64,000 nucleotides of DNA, taken from the NCBI RefSeq assembly GCF_009749465.1, contig NZ_WBIS01000003.1:62001-126000 (forward strand). Direction: 5' to 3'. Positions 34,561 to 42,790 of this stretch are shown here, in pieces. The notes under the pieces are model-generated. The model saw only the letters and a program-made list of their open reading frames with translations, was not told where the DNA came from and searched no databases. Each line of letters starts with the position of its first letter. The stretch's first letter is position 1. The position numbers were made by a program, and so were the translations under genes. This DNA comes from Agromyces terreus (lineage in GTDB: Bacteria; Actinomycetota; Actinomycetes; Actinomycetales; Microbacteriaceae).

Positions 34561-35136
34561 TCACGAGCCGAGCGGCAGGCGCATGAGCACGCGCGGGAAC
34601 CCGTTCAGCACCGACGTGGTGTCGGCCGCCTTGCGGAACCCGGCCTTCTGGAACAGCGAGCGGGTGCCGACGTAGGCCATCGTCAGGTCGACCTTCTCGC
34701 CGCCGTTGTCGACGGGGTAGCCCTCGACGGCCGGGGCGCCGTGGTCGCGCGCGAAGTCGACGGCGCCCGCGAGCAGGGCGTGCGAGATGCCTTCGCCGCG
34801 ATGGCCGGGCCGCACGCGGATGCACCAGATCGACCACACGTCGAGGTCGTCGACGTGCGGGATCCTCCGGTTGCGGGCGAAGCTCGTGTCGGCGCGCGGA
34901 TGCACCGCCGCCCACCCCACGACCTCGTCGCCGTCGTAGGCCAGCACGCCCGGCGGCGGGTCTTCGGCGCACAGCTCGCGCACGCGCTCGCCGCGGGCCG
35001 GGCCCGACAGCGCCAGGTTCTCCTTCGACGGCACGCGGTAGCTCAGGCAGAAGCACACGTTCGCGTCGGGTCGCTTGGGGCCGACCATCGTGGCGACGTC
35101 GTCGAAGACGGAGGCCGGGCGGATCTCGATCGTCAT
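34561..35136 (-). CDS. GNAT-family N-acetyltransferase
   Basis: 191 residues from ATG 35136 (MTIEIRPASVFDDVATMVGP). Acetyl-CoA motif: WCIRVRPGHRGEGISHALLA. The segment RPDANVCFCLSYRVPSKENL has two Cys and is typical of a large actinobacterial subgroup. It overlaps the stop of the deazaflavin-reductase-like gene (ATGA) and is co-transcribed with it. The substrate is unknown. Confidence 0.82.
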   Translation of the reverse strand: MTIEIRPASVFDDVATMVGPKRPDANVCFCLSYRVPSKENLALSGPARGERVRELCAEDPPPGVLAYDGDEVVGWAAVHPRADTSFARNRRIPHVDDLDVWSIWCIRVRPGHRGEGISHALLAGAVDFARDHGAPAVEGYPVDNGGEKVDLTMAYVGTRSLFQKAGFRKAADTTSVLNGFPRVLMRLPLGS

Positions 35137-35561
35137 CGGGCGCCCTGCGCGGGCTCGCCGGGCCGCGCCCGGTCCAGCCGCACCACCGGGATCGTGCGGT
35201 CGACGCCGGCCTGGTGCTCGGCGAAGAACGGCGCGAACTGCAGGATCCAGTCCCACGCCGAGTCGTGCTCGTCATGGGTCAGCACCTGTGCGACGGCGTC
35301 GTACTCCTCGCCGAGCACCTCGACGTGCACGAGCGGATCGACCTGCAGGTTGCGGAACCACTGCGGATGCCGCGGCGACGCGTTCGCCGACGCGACGACG
35401 TGGTCGGCGTCGGGCAGCGGCAACCGCATGAGCGGCGAGGTGTGCCGGTCGCCGCTGCGGCGCCCGGTGGTGGTCAGCAGGAGGAGGCGGTCGGCGTGCA
35501 TGCCCGGCGGTGTGCGACCCGCGCGGAACGCCGCGACGACCTCGTCGTCGGTCTCGGTCAT
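35133..35561 (-). CDS. Deazaflavin (F420)-dependent nitroreductase family protein
   Basis: 142 residues from ATG 35561. The Ddn-type split-barrel signature is LLLLTTTGRRSGDRHTSPLM followed by HPQWFRNLQVDPLVHVEVLG. The family binds F420 and reduces quinones or nitro compounds. It is coupled to a GNAT gene by a four-base overlap. Confidence 0.85.
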   Translation of the reverse strand: MTETDDEVVAAFRAGRTPPGMHADRLLLLTTTGRRSGDRHTSPLMRLPLPDADHVVASANASPRHPQWFRNLQVDPLVHVEVLGEEYDAVAQVLTHDEHDSAWDWILQFAPFFAEHQAGVDRTIPVVRLDRARPGEPAQGAR

Positions 35562-35649
35562 GGCCCCATGATGCGCCCGATCGGCCGACGCCGACAGGGG
35601 GTTGCGGCCGACCGGGGGTTCCGACCGGGCTCGCACCCGACCGGGCCGC

Positions 35650-35946
35650 TCAGGCCTTCGCGTTCGGGTTCGTCGCGGCCCCGTCGAGCCAGAGCAGGTT
35701 GCTCGGATCGCTGTGCGCGGTGCCGCTGCCGACGTGCTTGTCGCTGATCTGCGGGCCCTTCGTGATCACGTGCACGAGCGCCATCGCGTGGCCGCGGCCG
35801 AGGCCGTAGTCCTCGGCGAGCCAGGCGACGATCGGGGCCGCCCTCGTCGTCTCGTCGAAGCCCCGCTCGTGCGCGAGCTCGATGAACTGCCGCGGGGTGA
35901 TGCCGGTCTTCGCCTCGACGTTGTCGAGATAGGCCTGGAATGTCAT
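35650..35946 (-). CDS. DUF4287 domain protein
   Basis: 98 residues from ATG 35946 with AAGGA eight bases upstream. It matches the small DUF4287 domain: FQAYLDNVEAKTGITPRQFI then APIVAWLAEDYGLGRGHAMA. The function of the family is unknown; some members are fused to SRPBCC or DUF5655 domains. It follows the cupin gene by 32 bases and is probably in the same operon. Confidence 0.78.
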   Translation of the reverse strand: MTFQAYLDNVEAKTGITPRQFIELAHERGFDETTRAAPIVAWLAEDYGLGRGHAMALVHVITKGPQISDKHVGSGTAHSDPSNLLWLDGAATNPNAKA

Positions 35947-35978
35947 GTCGGTGTCCTTCTGCGGTGGTGGTCGGGGGC

Positions 35979-36389
35979 TCAGTCGGCCCAGGTCTGGATG
36001 ATGACGGGCGAGGCGTGGATGCACAGCATCTTGAGCCTGCCTTCGCCGGGGTTCGTGAAGCGGTGCCACACGCCGGTCGGCACGGTCGCGGTGTCGCCGA
36101 CGCGGGCCGTGAATCGTCGCTCGCCGATCGAGAGCGAGGCCTCGCCCTCGAGCACGACCCACGTCTCGGGGTACGGATGCCAGTGCAGGTCGGTGCCCTG
36201 CCCCGTCTCGTAGTCGACGAAGAAGTACGAGATGCCCGAGCCGTGCTCGGCACCGACGAAGCGGCGCGTGCGGCTCGCGGGGTTGAGGAGCAGGTCGTCG
36301 GCGTGCACGAGCGCGGGCACGGCGGGCGCGGAGGCGGGGTCGGTCGTCGGCGCGAGGGTGATCTCGGCCGGGGTCGATGAGGTGATCAT
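35979..36389 (-). CDS. Cupin-domain protein
   Basis: 136 residues. Cupin motif 1 is DLHWHPYPETWVVLEGEASL with the HxH and Glu metal ligands; motif 2 is VPTGVWHRFTNPGEG. The metal-binding set is intact, so it may be an enzyme or a small-molecule sensor. ATG 36389 has GGAG six bases upstream. It is divergent from an ArsR-type regulator (36464), which may control it, and is followed by the DUF4287 gene. Confidence 0.82.
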   Translation of the reverse strand: MITSSTPAEITLAPTTDPASAPAVPALVHADDLLLNPASRTRRFVGAEHGSGISYFFVDYETGQGTDLHWHPYPETWVVLEGEASLSIGERRFTARVGDTATVPTGVWHRFTNPGEGRLKMLCIHASPVIIQTWAD

Positions 36390-36463
36390 GGGGTGCTCCT
36401 GAGTCGATGCGGTGCGTACGAACAGGTTCGCGCCGCGGCATCCGCTCGCGTTAGAGTTTCGAC

Positions 36464-37456
36464 GTGAATCGAAACATCGTCGAGTTCCGCCTCGCGCCGG
36501 GCGACGTCTCGGCCATCAGGTTCGGCCTCTCGCCGGGGCACGAGTTGTGCAACGCGGTGCGCGTGCTGCAGCGCCCCGAGGAGCACCCGCTGCAGTGGGG
36601 CTGGCTCCGCAGCGTGCGATCCCGGATGCCGCGGCAGCCGTTCGACGTGCTGCGCACCGTCATCGGGGCCGAGGGCTACTTCCCCGACTTCTTCACGTCG
36701 ACGCCGACGTGGGACATGCGCCCGGCCGACGAGTTCGCGCGCCTCCGCGAGGTGCCCGTCGGGCTGATCCGCGCCGACCTGTCGAAGATGCTCGCCCGCT
36801 CGACGGGGGAGCGGCAGCGCGCGATCCGGCAGATGCACGACGACCCGCTGCGCGCCCGCGCGATGCTCGCCGACGCGTTCGAGGCGATGTGGGAGGCCGT
36901 GCTCGCGCCGCACTGGGTGCAGCTCGAACGCATCCTGCGGGCCGACATCGCGGTGCGTTCGCGTCGCATCGCGACCGACGGGCTCGGCGGCATGGTCGGC
37001 TCCCTGCACCGCACCGTCGAGTGGGGTGACGACGCCGTGCGCGTCGAGCTGCGCATGCACCGCGAGGCGCTCGACTGCCGGGGCAGCGGCCTCGTGCTCG
37101 TGCCGACGGTGCTCACGTGGACCCACGGATGCTCCGTGCTCACCGAACCCCCCGCGCAGCCCACGCTCTTCTACCCGGCGCAGGGCGTGACCGAGGCGTG
37201 GGCGCGGGACCCCGGCTCCTCGGAAGCGGCCCTCGGTGCGCTGCTCGGACCGGCGCGGGCCGGGATCCTGCTCGCCTCGCATGCCGAGCGCACCACCTCG
37301 CAGGTCGCCGCCGACACCGGGCTCGCCATCTCGACGGCCTCGCACCACCTCGCGGTGCTCCGATCGAGCGGGCTCGTCGCGAGCCGTCGCGACGGGGCGC
37401 GGATGCTGCACCTGCGCACCCCGCTCGGCGAGGCGGTGGTCGGCGCGGCGCTCTGA
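36464..37456 (+). CDS. Winged-helix (ArsR-type) transcriptional regulator
   Basis: 330 residues from GTG 36464. The C-terminal 80 residues hold the wHTH: RAGILLASHAERTTSQVAAD then TGLAISTASHHLAVLRSSGL and VASRRDGARMLHLRTPLG. The N-terminal ~240 residues follow the DUF5937-like pattern (VEFRLAPGDVSAIRFGLSPG and LFYPAQGVTEAW near 225). Such proteins are actinobacterial regulators with unknown ligands. It is divergent from the cupin gene, 75 bases apart. Confidence 0.82.
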   Translation: MNRNIVEFRLAPGDVSAIRFGLSPGHELCNAVRVLQRPEEHPLQWGWLRSVRSRMPRQPFDVLRTVIGAEGYFPDFFTSTPTWDMRPADEFARLREVPVGLIRADLSKMLARSTGERQRAIRQMHDDPLRARAMLADAFEAMWEAVLAPHWVQLERILRADIAVRSRRIATDGLGGMVGSLHRTVEWGDDAVRVELRMHREALDCRGSGLVLVPTVLTWTHGCSVLTEPPAQPTLFYPAQGVTEAWARDPGSSEAALGALLGPARAGILLASHAERTTSQVAADTGLAISTASHHLAVLRSSGLVASRRDGARMLHLRTPLGEAVVGAAL

Positions 37457-37475
37457 CGGCGCGGGCGTCGCCGCG

Positions 37476-38228
37476 TCAGCGCTTGGGGCTCGGCGGCCGG
37501 CGGCGCTCCCACGCGTCGACGATGTGGCTGCGCATGGCCGCCTCGGCCTCGTCGGCGTCTTGGGCCTCGATCGCGGCGAAGACGCGTTCGTGCTCGCGCA
37601 GGGTGATGTCGAGTTCGCTGTGCAGGTGGAAGCGGGCGCTCGCGCGCGCCTCGGTGAAGAGGGTGCGCACGATGGAGTCGGCGAGCCGGTTGGCGGTGAT
37701 CTCGCCCACGATCTCGTGGAACACGACATCCGCCTGGTTGAAGCTGGGCTCGTCGCCGATGGTCTCGCGCATGAGCACGAGGGCGTCGCGCAGCCGTGCC
37801 AGCTCGTTGTCGGTTCGGCGTGTGGCGGCGTCGCGGGCGGTGATCGCCTCGAGCGAGGCGCGCACGACGGCGAGGTCGTCGAGGGTGCCGAGGGTCGCGT
37901 CGTTGGCGACGAGCGCGCCGAGCACGGTGGCGTCGACCATGTTCCAGGAGGTGGGCGGGAGCACCGTGGTGCCGCGGCCCTGGGCGACGCTCACGAGCCC
38001 CTTCTCTTCGAGGCGCTTCGCGGATTCGCGGATGACAGTGCGGCTCACGCCGAACTGCTCGCAGAGCACGCCCTCGGGCGGCAGGGAGGTGCCGGGCTCG
38101 AGGTCGCCGCGCACGATCGCGTCGACGAGGGCGGCGACCACGGTCACGCCGAGGCGCGGGGCGCGGGCCCGTGCGGCGAGCGTCGGATACTCGGCGAGCG
38201 GCTCCACCGTGGCGAACGATTCGGACAT
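37476..38228 (-). CDS. GntR/FCD (FadR-subfamily) transcriptional regulator
   Basis: 250 residues. GntR wHTH: IVRGDLEPGTSLPPEGVLCE then FGVSRTVIRESAKRLEEKGL and VSVAQGRGTTVL. The FCD effector domain carries the metal-binding Asp/His set in VVFHEIVGEITANRL and HLHSELDITLREHERV, ending MRSHIVDAW. It is divergent from the ABC-importer operon. Two GTnnnAC sites lie in the 141-base gap, one inside the operon promoter. A sugar acid is the usual type of ligand for this subfamily. Confidence 0.88.
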   Translation of the reverse strand: MSESFATVEPLAEYPTLAARARAPRLGVTVVAALVDAIVRGDLEPGTSLPPEGVLCEQFGVSRTVIRESAKRLEEKGLVSVAQGRGTTVLPPTSWNMVDATVLGALVANDATLGTLDDLAVVRASLEAITARDAATRRTDNELARLRDALVLMRETIGDEPSFNQADVVFHEIVGEITANRLADSIVRTLFTEARASARFHLHSELDITLREHERVFAAIEAQDADEAEAAMRSHIVDAWERRRPPSPKR

Positions 38229-38252
38229 GCGTCACAGCATACCCATCAACAT

Positions 38253-38263
38253 TGGTAATACCT
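38253..38263. promoter_or_regulatory. GntR/FCD operator 1
   Basis: TGGTAATACCT matches the FadR-subfamily consensus TNGTNNNACNA at 10 of 11 positions and is a near-perfect palindrome (GGT-AAT-ACC). It stands between the GntR gene and the importer operon. Confidence 0.65.
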
Positions 38264-38273
38264 ATGATGTCTG

Positions 38274-38302
38274 TTGCGGCTACGTAAGACGTATGATGTA
38301 AT
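38274..38302 (+). promoter_or_regulatory. Promoter of the importer/CoA operon
   Basis: TTGCGG (38274-38279), a 17-base spacer, and TGTAAT (38297-38302) form a good sigma-70-like promoter. The leader to ATG 38370 is about 60 bases. The second GntR site lies in the spacer. Confidence 0.65.
38282..38292. promoter_or_regulatory. GntR/FCD operator 2
   Basis: ACGTAAGACGT keeps the GTnnnAC core and is palindromic. It is 29 bases (nearly three helical turns) from operator 1 and lies between the -35 and -10 boxes of the operon promoter, a position that favours repression. Confidence 0.6.
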
Positions 38303-38369
38303 CGCTTCGGCCCCGCTTCCCACGGGTCCCACATGATCGTCAGAGACGCCGACCAGAACAGGATGCGCA

Positions 38370-39740
38370 ATGTCACAGCACTCGTCCTCCCGCCGCCGAG
38401 CCGCACGGCTCATCGCGGTGACCGCAGCCGCAGCAGCCGGGCTCCTCGCGCTCAGCGCGTGCTCGTCCGACACCTCGGGCGGCGGTGACTCCTCGTTCGG
38501 CTTCACCCAGGCCGAGCAGGTCGCCGACAGCCCGATCACCGTCTGGGTCGACGCCTCGCGCGAGCCCGCCGTCACCGCCTTCGAGGCGAAGTACCCCGAC
38601 ATCGACGTGAACCTCGAGACCTACGACGGCAACGCCGGCGGCAGCGGTTCCTTCCAGAGCAAGATCTCGCTCATGGACCAGGCCGGCGAGGGCTGGCCCG
38701 ACGTGGTGTTCTCGACCCAGCAGAACGACGCGATCTGGGCGTCGAAGGAGACGACCAACGGCGAGCAGGGCTTCGCCGCCCCGCTGAACAAGGGGTTCAT
38801 CGAGCAGGACTTCCTCGACGGCTTCGCCGCGGGCTCGCTCGACTACACGACGATCGACGGCACGGTCTACGGCCTGCGCAACGACCTCGCGCAGACGGTC
38901 TTCTACTACGACCAGACCCTGCTCGACGAGTTCGGCTACGAGGTGCCGACCACGTGGGAGGAGTACGGAGAACTCGGCGACAAGCTCGCCGCCGAGCACC
39001 CCGGCTACATCCTCGGCAGCATGGGCGACAGCTTCATGACCTACGTCTACTACGGCGGCTCCGAGTCGCCGGTGTTCCAGTCGCCCGAGGCGAACGTGTT
39101 CCACTCCGACACGGCCGACGCGAACGCCGAGGGCATCTCGAAGATCCTCGACGGCATGCTCGCCAACGGCACGCTCGTGCAGGACAGCTTCTTCAGCGCC
39201 GACTTCGCCGCGAAGTACACGGGCAAGCTCGTGGGCGTGCCCGGACCGGTCTGGTACACGGGCGCGATCTTCCAGGGCGGCCTCGCCGTGCCCGCAGGCC
39301 AGATCGGCGTCAGCGCCCCGCTCTCGTGGGAGGGCGGCGACGTCGCGGCCGGCAACGTCGGCGGCGGCGTCTGGTACGCCTCGAGCCACTCGAAGAACCT
39401 CGACGCGGTCAAGACGTTCCTCGAGTTCGTCACGAGCGCGCCCGAGTTCCAGGTCGAGGCGTCGTCGGGCTACCCCGCGTACACCGAGGCCGCCGAGGGC
39501 TGGCTCGACAAGCAGGCCGAGGCCGGCTACTTCGTCAACGACGACTTCAAGACCGTGATGTCGGATGCCGCGGGCCAGGTGTGGACGGGCTGGAACGTCA
39601 CCTCGTGGAGCCCCGAGACCGCCTGGGCCAAGGTCGTGATCCCCGGCATCGCCGACGGCAAGACCATCGAGTCGCTGCTGCCGGCCTGGCAGGAGGAGCT
39701 CGAGAACGAGGCCACCGTCAACGGGTACTCGGTCGAGTAA
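38370..39740 (+). CDS. ABC-importer sugar-binding lipoprotein
   Basis: 456 residues. Lipoprotein signal: RRRAARLIAVTAAAAAGLLA then LSAC lipobox with Cys at about 31. The body is a family-1 type solute-binding protein: DSPITVWVDASREPAVTAFE, GLRNDLAQTVFYYDQTLLDE and NVGGGVWYASSHSKNLDAVK. Carbohydrate-binding members of this family deliver ligands to two-permease importers, and the two permeases follow at once. No ATPase gene is present, so a shared MsiK-like ATPase is probable. ATG 38370 has AGGA seven bases upstream. Confidence 0.92.
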   Translation: MSQHSSSRRRAARLIAVTAAAAAGLLALSACSSDTSGGGDSSFGFTQAEQVADSPITVWVDASREPAVTAFEAKYPDIDVNLETYDGNAGGSGSFQSKISLMDQAGEGWPDVVFSTQQNDAIWASKETTNGEQGFAAPLNKGFIEQDFLDGFAAGSLDYTTIDGTVYGLRNDLAQTVFYYDQTLLDEFGYEVPTTWEEYGELGDKLAAEHPGYILGSMGDSFMTYVYYGGSESPVFQSPEANVFHSDTADANAEGISKILDGMLANGTLVQDSFFSADFAAKYTGKLVGVPGPVWYTGAIFQGGLAVPAGQIGVSAPLSWEGGDVAAGNVGGGVWYASSHSKNLDAVKTFLEFVTSAPEFQVEASSGYPAYTEAAEGWLDKQAEAGYFVNDDFKTVMSDAAGQVWTGWNVTSWSPETAWAKVVIPGIADGKTIESLLPAWQEELENEATVNGYSVE

Positions 39741-39741
39741 C

Positions 39742-40686
39742 GTGACCGTCACCGCACCTCCGGTTCCGGTCGACGCCGTCCCCTCGGGGCGGCGCCGGCC
39801 GGAGCGCCGGCGCGCCTCGCGCGTGAACGCGGGGCAGTCGCGCTACGGATACGTCTTCGTCAGCGGGTACACCCTGCTGCTGCTCGCCTTCGGCCTGCTC
39901 CCCACGCTCTACGCCCTCTACCTCTCGTTCACGCGCAACGGCGCCTTCGTCGGCTTCGACAACTTCGTGAAGGTGTTCGGCGACTACCGCTTCCTGCCGG
40001 CCGTCATGCACGTCGCCCTGTACGTGCTGTTCTGGCTCGTCAGCCTCATCGTGCTCGTCGTCGTGCTCGCGATCGTGGTGCACGGCATCCGGGTGCGCTG
40101 GCTCGGCAACACCGCCCGCTTCCTCTTCTACATCCCGGGCGCCATCGCCGGCGCCTCGAGCGTGCTGCTCTGGCTCTTCGTGCTCGACCCCTCGGTGAGC
40201 CCGGTCTCGGCCCTGCTGCACGCGATGGGCTACGAGTCCCTCGTGAACGTGGTCGCGGTCGGCAACCTGCCGGTCGTCTTCACGATCATCGCCTTCTGGG
40301 CGGGCGCGGGCTCGTGGATCGTCATCATGTACGGCGCCCTCAACAACATCCCCGTCGAGGTCATGGAGGCCGCCCGCATCGACGGCGCGGGCCCCGTGCA
40401 GACGGCCTGGCACATCCAGCTGCCGATGCTGACGAAGTGGATCAGCTACATGGGCGTCATGTCCTTGGCGGCGGGCACCCAGCTCTTCGTCGAGCCGAAG
40501 ATCCTCGCGCAGGCGACGAAGAACATCGTGCCCGAGGACTACTCCCTGAACCAGCTCGCCTACCTCTACGCCTTCCGGCAGAACGACTTCTCGGGCTCGG
40601 CGGCGATCTCCGTGCTGCTGCTCGTGGTCGCGCTGGGGCTCTCGGCGATCTTCATCTTCCGAGGAAAGCTGTTCGAACGTGACTGA
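39742..40686 (+). CDS. Sugar ABC transporter permease (MalF type)
   Basis: 314 residues from GTG 39742, one base after the binding-protein stop. Six membrane spans, first at about 35-57 (YVFVSGYTLLLLAFGLLPTL), and the EAA loop EVMEAARIDGAGPVQTAWHI for docking the ATPase. It overlaps the second permease by eight bases. Confidence 0.93.
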   Translation: MTVTAPPVPVDAVPSGRRRPERRRASRVNAGQSRYGYVFVSGYTLLLLAFGLLPTLYALYLSFTRNGAFVGFDNFVKVFGDYRFLPAVMHVALYVLFWLVSLIVLVVVLAIVVHGIRVRWLGNTARFLFYIPGAIAGASSVLLWLFVLDPSVSPVSALLHAMGYESLVNVVAVGNLPVVFTIIAFWAGAGSWIVIMYGALNNIPVEVMEAARIDGAGPVQTAWHIQLPMLTKWISYMGVMSLAAGTQLFVEPKILAQATKNIVPEDYSLNQLAYLYAFRQNDFSGSAAISVLLLVVALGLSAIFIFRGKLFERD

Positions 40687-41614
40687 CCTGACCACCCGCA
40701 CCATCGTGACCAACGGGGCCCGGCCCCGCCGGGAGCGCACCGCCCTGACGCCGGGCCAGTGGATCGGCCGCGCGGTCGTCGTGCTCGTGCTCCTCGTGTT
40801 CACGGCCTTCTTCATCCTCCCGATCGTCTGGCTCGTGCTCGCGCCGACGAAGACGAACAACCAGCTCCTGCTCGACGGCCCGTTCAGCTTCGGGTCCTTC
40901 GACCAGCTCGCCGCGAACTGGAACGAGCTGTTCGCCTTCGGCAGCGGCGTCTTCACGACCTGGATGGGCAACTCGGCGTTCTACTCGTTCGCCGCGCTGG
41001 CCATCACGCTCATCGTGAGCATCCCGGCCGGCTACGCGCTCGCGCTCATCGAGTTCAAGGGCCGGCGCCTGCTGCTCGTCACGACGCTCATCGTGATGCT
41101 CATCCCGAACACGGCGCTCGTGCTGCCGATCTTCCTCGAGCTGAGCGCGATGCGCCTGATCGGCAATCCGCTCGCGGTCATCCTGCCGTTCTCGTTCTTC
41201 CCGTTCGGCGTGTATCTGACGTACATCTACTTCTCGACGGCGGTGTCGCGCGACCTGTTGAACGCGGCGCGCATCGACGGCGCCGGCGAGGTGCGGGTGT
41301 TCGCGCAGGTCGCGATGCCGCTCGCGACGCCGGTCATCGCCCTCGTGGGCTTCTTCAGCTTCGTGGCGAACTGGAACAACTACTTCCTGCCCTTCCTCGT
41401 GGTCGGCGGAACGAAGATCCCCGTGCAGGTCGGGCTCGCGAACCTGCTCGCGAACGTGCCCGCCTTCAACCCGACCACCGCGTCGAGCATCGTCATCCAA
41501 CTGCCGACGCTCGCGCTCGCGACGCTCATCTCGGTCGCGCCCATCCTGCTCATCTTCCTGTTCGCGCAGCGCTTCCTCGTCGAGGGAATGACCGCGGGCG
41601 GCACGAAGGAATGA
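40679..41614 (+). CDS. Sugar ABC transporter permease (MalG type)
   Basis: 311 residues from GTG 40679 with GAGGAAAG upstream. Six spans including VVVLVLLVFTAFFILPIVWL, and the EAA loop LLNAARIDGAGEVRVFAQVA. The C-terminus FLFAQRFLVEGMTAGGTKE is typical of the MalG side. It forms the importer with the preceding permease and lipoprotein. Confidence 0.93.
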   Translation: MTDLTTRTIVTNGARPRRERTALTPGQWIGRAVVVLVLLVFTAFFILPIVWLVLAPTKTNNQLLLDGPFSFGSFDQLAANWNELFAFGSGVFTTWMGNSAFYSFAALAITLIVSIPAGYALALIEFKGRRLLLVTTLIVMLIPNTALVLPIFLELSAMRLIGNPLAVILPFSFFPFGVYLTYIYFSTAVSRDLLNAARIDGAGEVRVFAQVAMPLATPVIALVGFFSFVANWNNYFLPFLVVGGTKIPVQVGLANLLANVPAFNPTTASSIVIQLPTLALATLISVAPILLIFLFAQRFLVEGMTAGGTKE

Positions 41615-41627
41615 CGGCGAGAACGAC

Positions 41628-42779
41628 ATGAAGATCACCGGATACCGCACCCTGACGGCGCAGCAGCACTGGCGCCGGTCGATCGGCGACGTCAACGGCC
41701 ACATCAACGAGGCCGTCACCGAGGTGCCCATCGTCATCCTCGAGACCGATTCGGGACTCGAGGGCGTCGGGATCGGCTCGCACGCCGATCTCGGGCGGCT
41801 GTTCCCCGCGATCGAGGGGGAAGATCCTCGGGGAACGGCCGCGCTCTTCGACCGCATGCTGGCCCAGGTGTTCAAGAGCGGGCACGCCGGGGCCACCTAC
41901 GGCGGGATCGCGACGTTCGACGCCGCGATCTGGGACCTGAAGGCGAAGGCCGCCGACGAACCGCTCTGGCGCACGCTCGGGGGGCGCGACCGGTTCGTGC
42001 CGGGCTACGCGTCGGGGCTGGACATCGCGCTCGACGACGAGGAGCTCGCGGCGTTCTACGCCGAGTTCGCCGAGAGGGGGTTCGTCGCCGGAAAGCTCAA
42101 AGGGGGGCTCGATCTCGACGCCGACCTCCGCAGGCTCGGCATCCTCGGCGACGCGCTCCGGGCGAACACGTCCCGGCCGGGCCTCATGTTCGACTCGAAC
42201 GAGTCGTGGCAGGTCAAGCAGGCCGTGCGCTACGTCTCGGCGCTCGAGGAGCACGTCGACCTGCTCTGGGTCGAGGAGCCGCTGCGGCGATGGGATGCCA
42301 ACGGGCACGCCCGGCTGAGCGCCTCGATCCGCGCCGCGGTCGCGACGGGCGAGAACCTGACCGGCGTGGACCAGTTCCGCCCGCTGTTCGACGCGGGGGC
42401 GCCGGACATCGTGCAGGCCGGTGCCATCTGGGGCGTGTCGCACCTGCACCGGCTCTCGCTCGCGGCGGCCGCCCGCGACCTGCCCGTGAGCCCGGTCGGG
42501 TACAACGCGAATCCGGCGGTCGCGCACGTGATGACCGCGGTGCCGAACCACCTCACGACCGAGGTGCAGGCGTTGACCTTCGCCGACGGCGTGGTCGTCG
42601 ACCACGAGTTCACCGACGGCGGCATCGTGCTGAGCGATGCGCCGGGCTCCGGCATCCGCATCGACGAGGCCCTCATCGACCGGCACCGGGACGGCGGCGG
42701 CTGGGCCGACCCGGCCGGCCCCCACATGCGCCCCACCCGGGCCGGCCTTCGCGTCGTGCTCGACGGGGTCGAGCGCTGA
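41628..42779 (+). CDS. Enolase-superfamily sugar-acid dehydratase (MR/MLE type)
   Basis: 383 residues. Catalytic KxK at K156/K158 (AGKLKGG), and metal ligands D189 (LMFDSNES), E216 (WVEEPLRRW) and E242 (ATGENLTG). This is the mandelate racemase subgroup, whose members mostly dehydrate aldonates to 2-keto-3-deoxy acids. It follows the importer permease by 13 bases. It could be the L-fuconate/L-rhamnonate-type dehydratase missing from the 51-56 kb pathway, or act on another acid imported here. Confidence 0.85.
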   Translation: MKITGYRTLTAQQHWRRSIGDVNGHINEAVTEVPIVILETDSGLEGVGIGSHADLGRLFPAIEGEDPRGTAALFDRMLAQVFKSGHAGATYGGIATFDAAIWDLKAKAADEPLWRTLGGRDRFVPGYASGLDIALDDEELAAFYAEFAERGFVAGKLKGGLDLDADLRRLGILGDALRANTSRPGLMFDSNESWQVKQAVRYVSALEEHVDLLWVEEPLRRWDANGHARLSASIRAAVATGENLTGVDQFRPLFDAGAPDIVQAGAIWGVSHLHRLSLAAAARDLPVSPVGYNANPAVAHVMTAVPNHLTTEVQALTFADGVVVDHEFTDGGIVLSDAPGSGIRIDEALIDRHRDGGGWADPAGPHMRPTRAGLRVVLDGVER

Positions 42780-42790
42780 GGAGGACGAAC

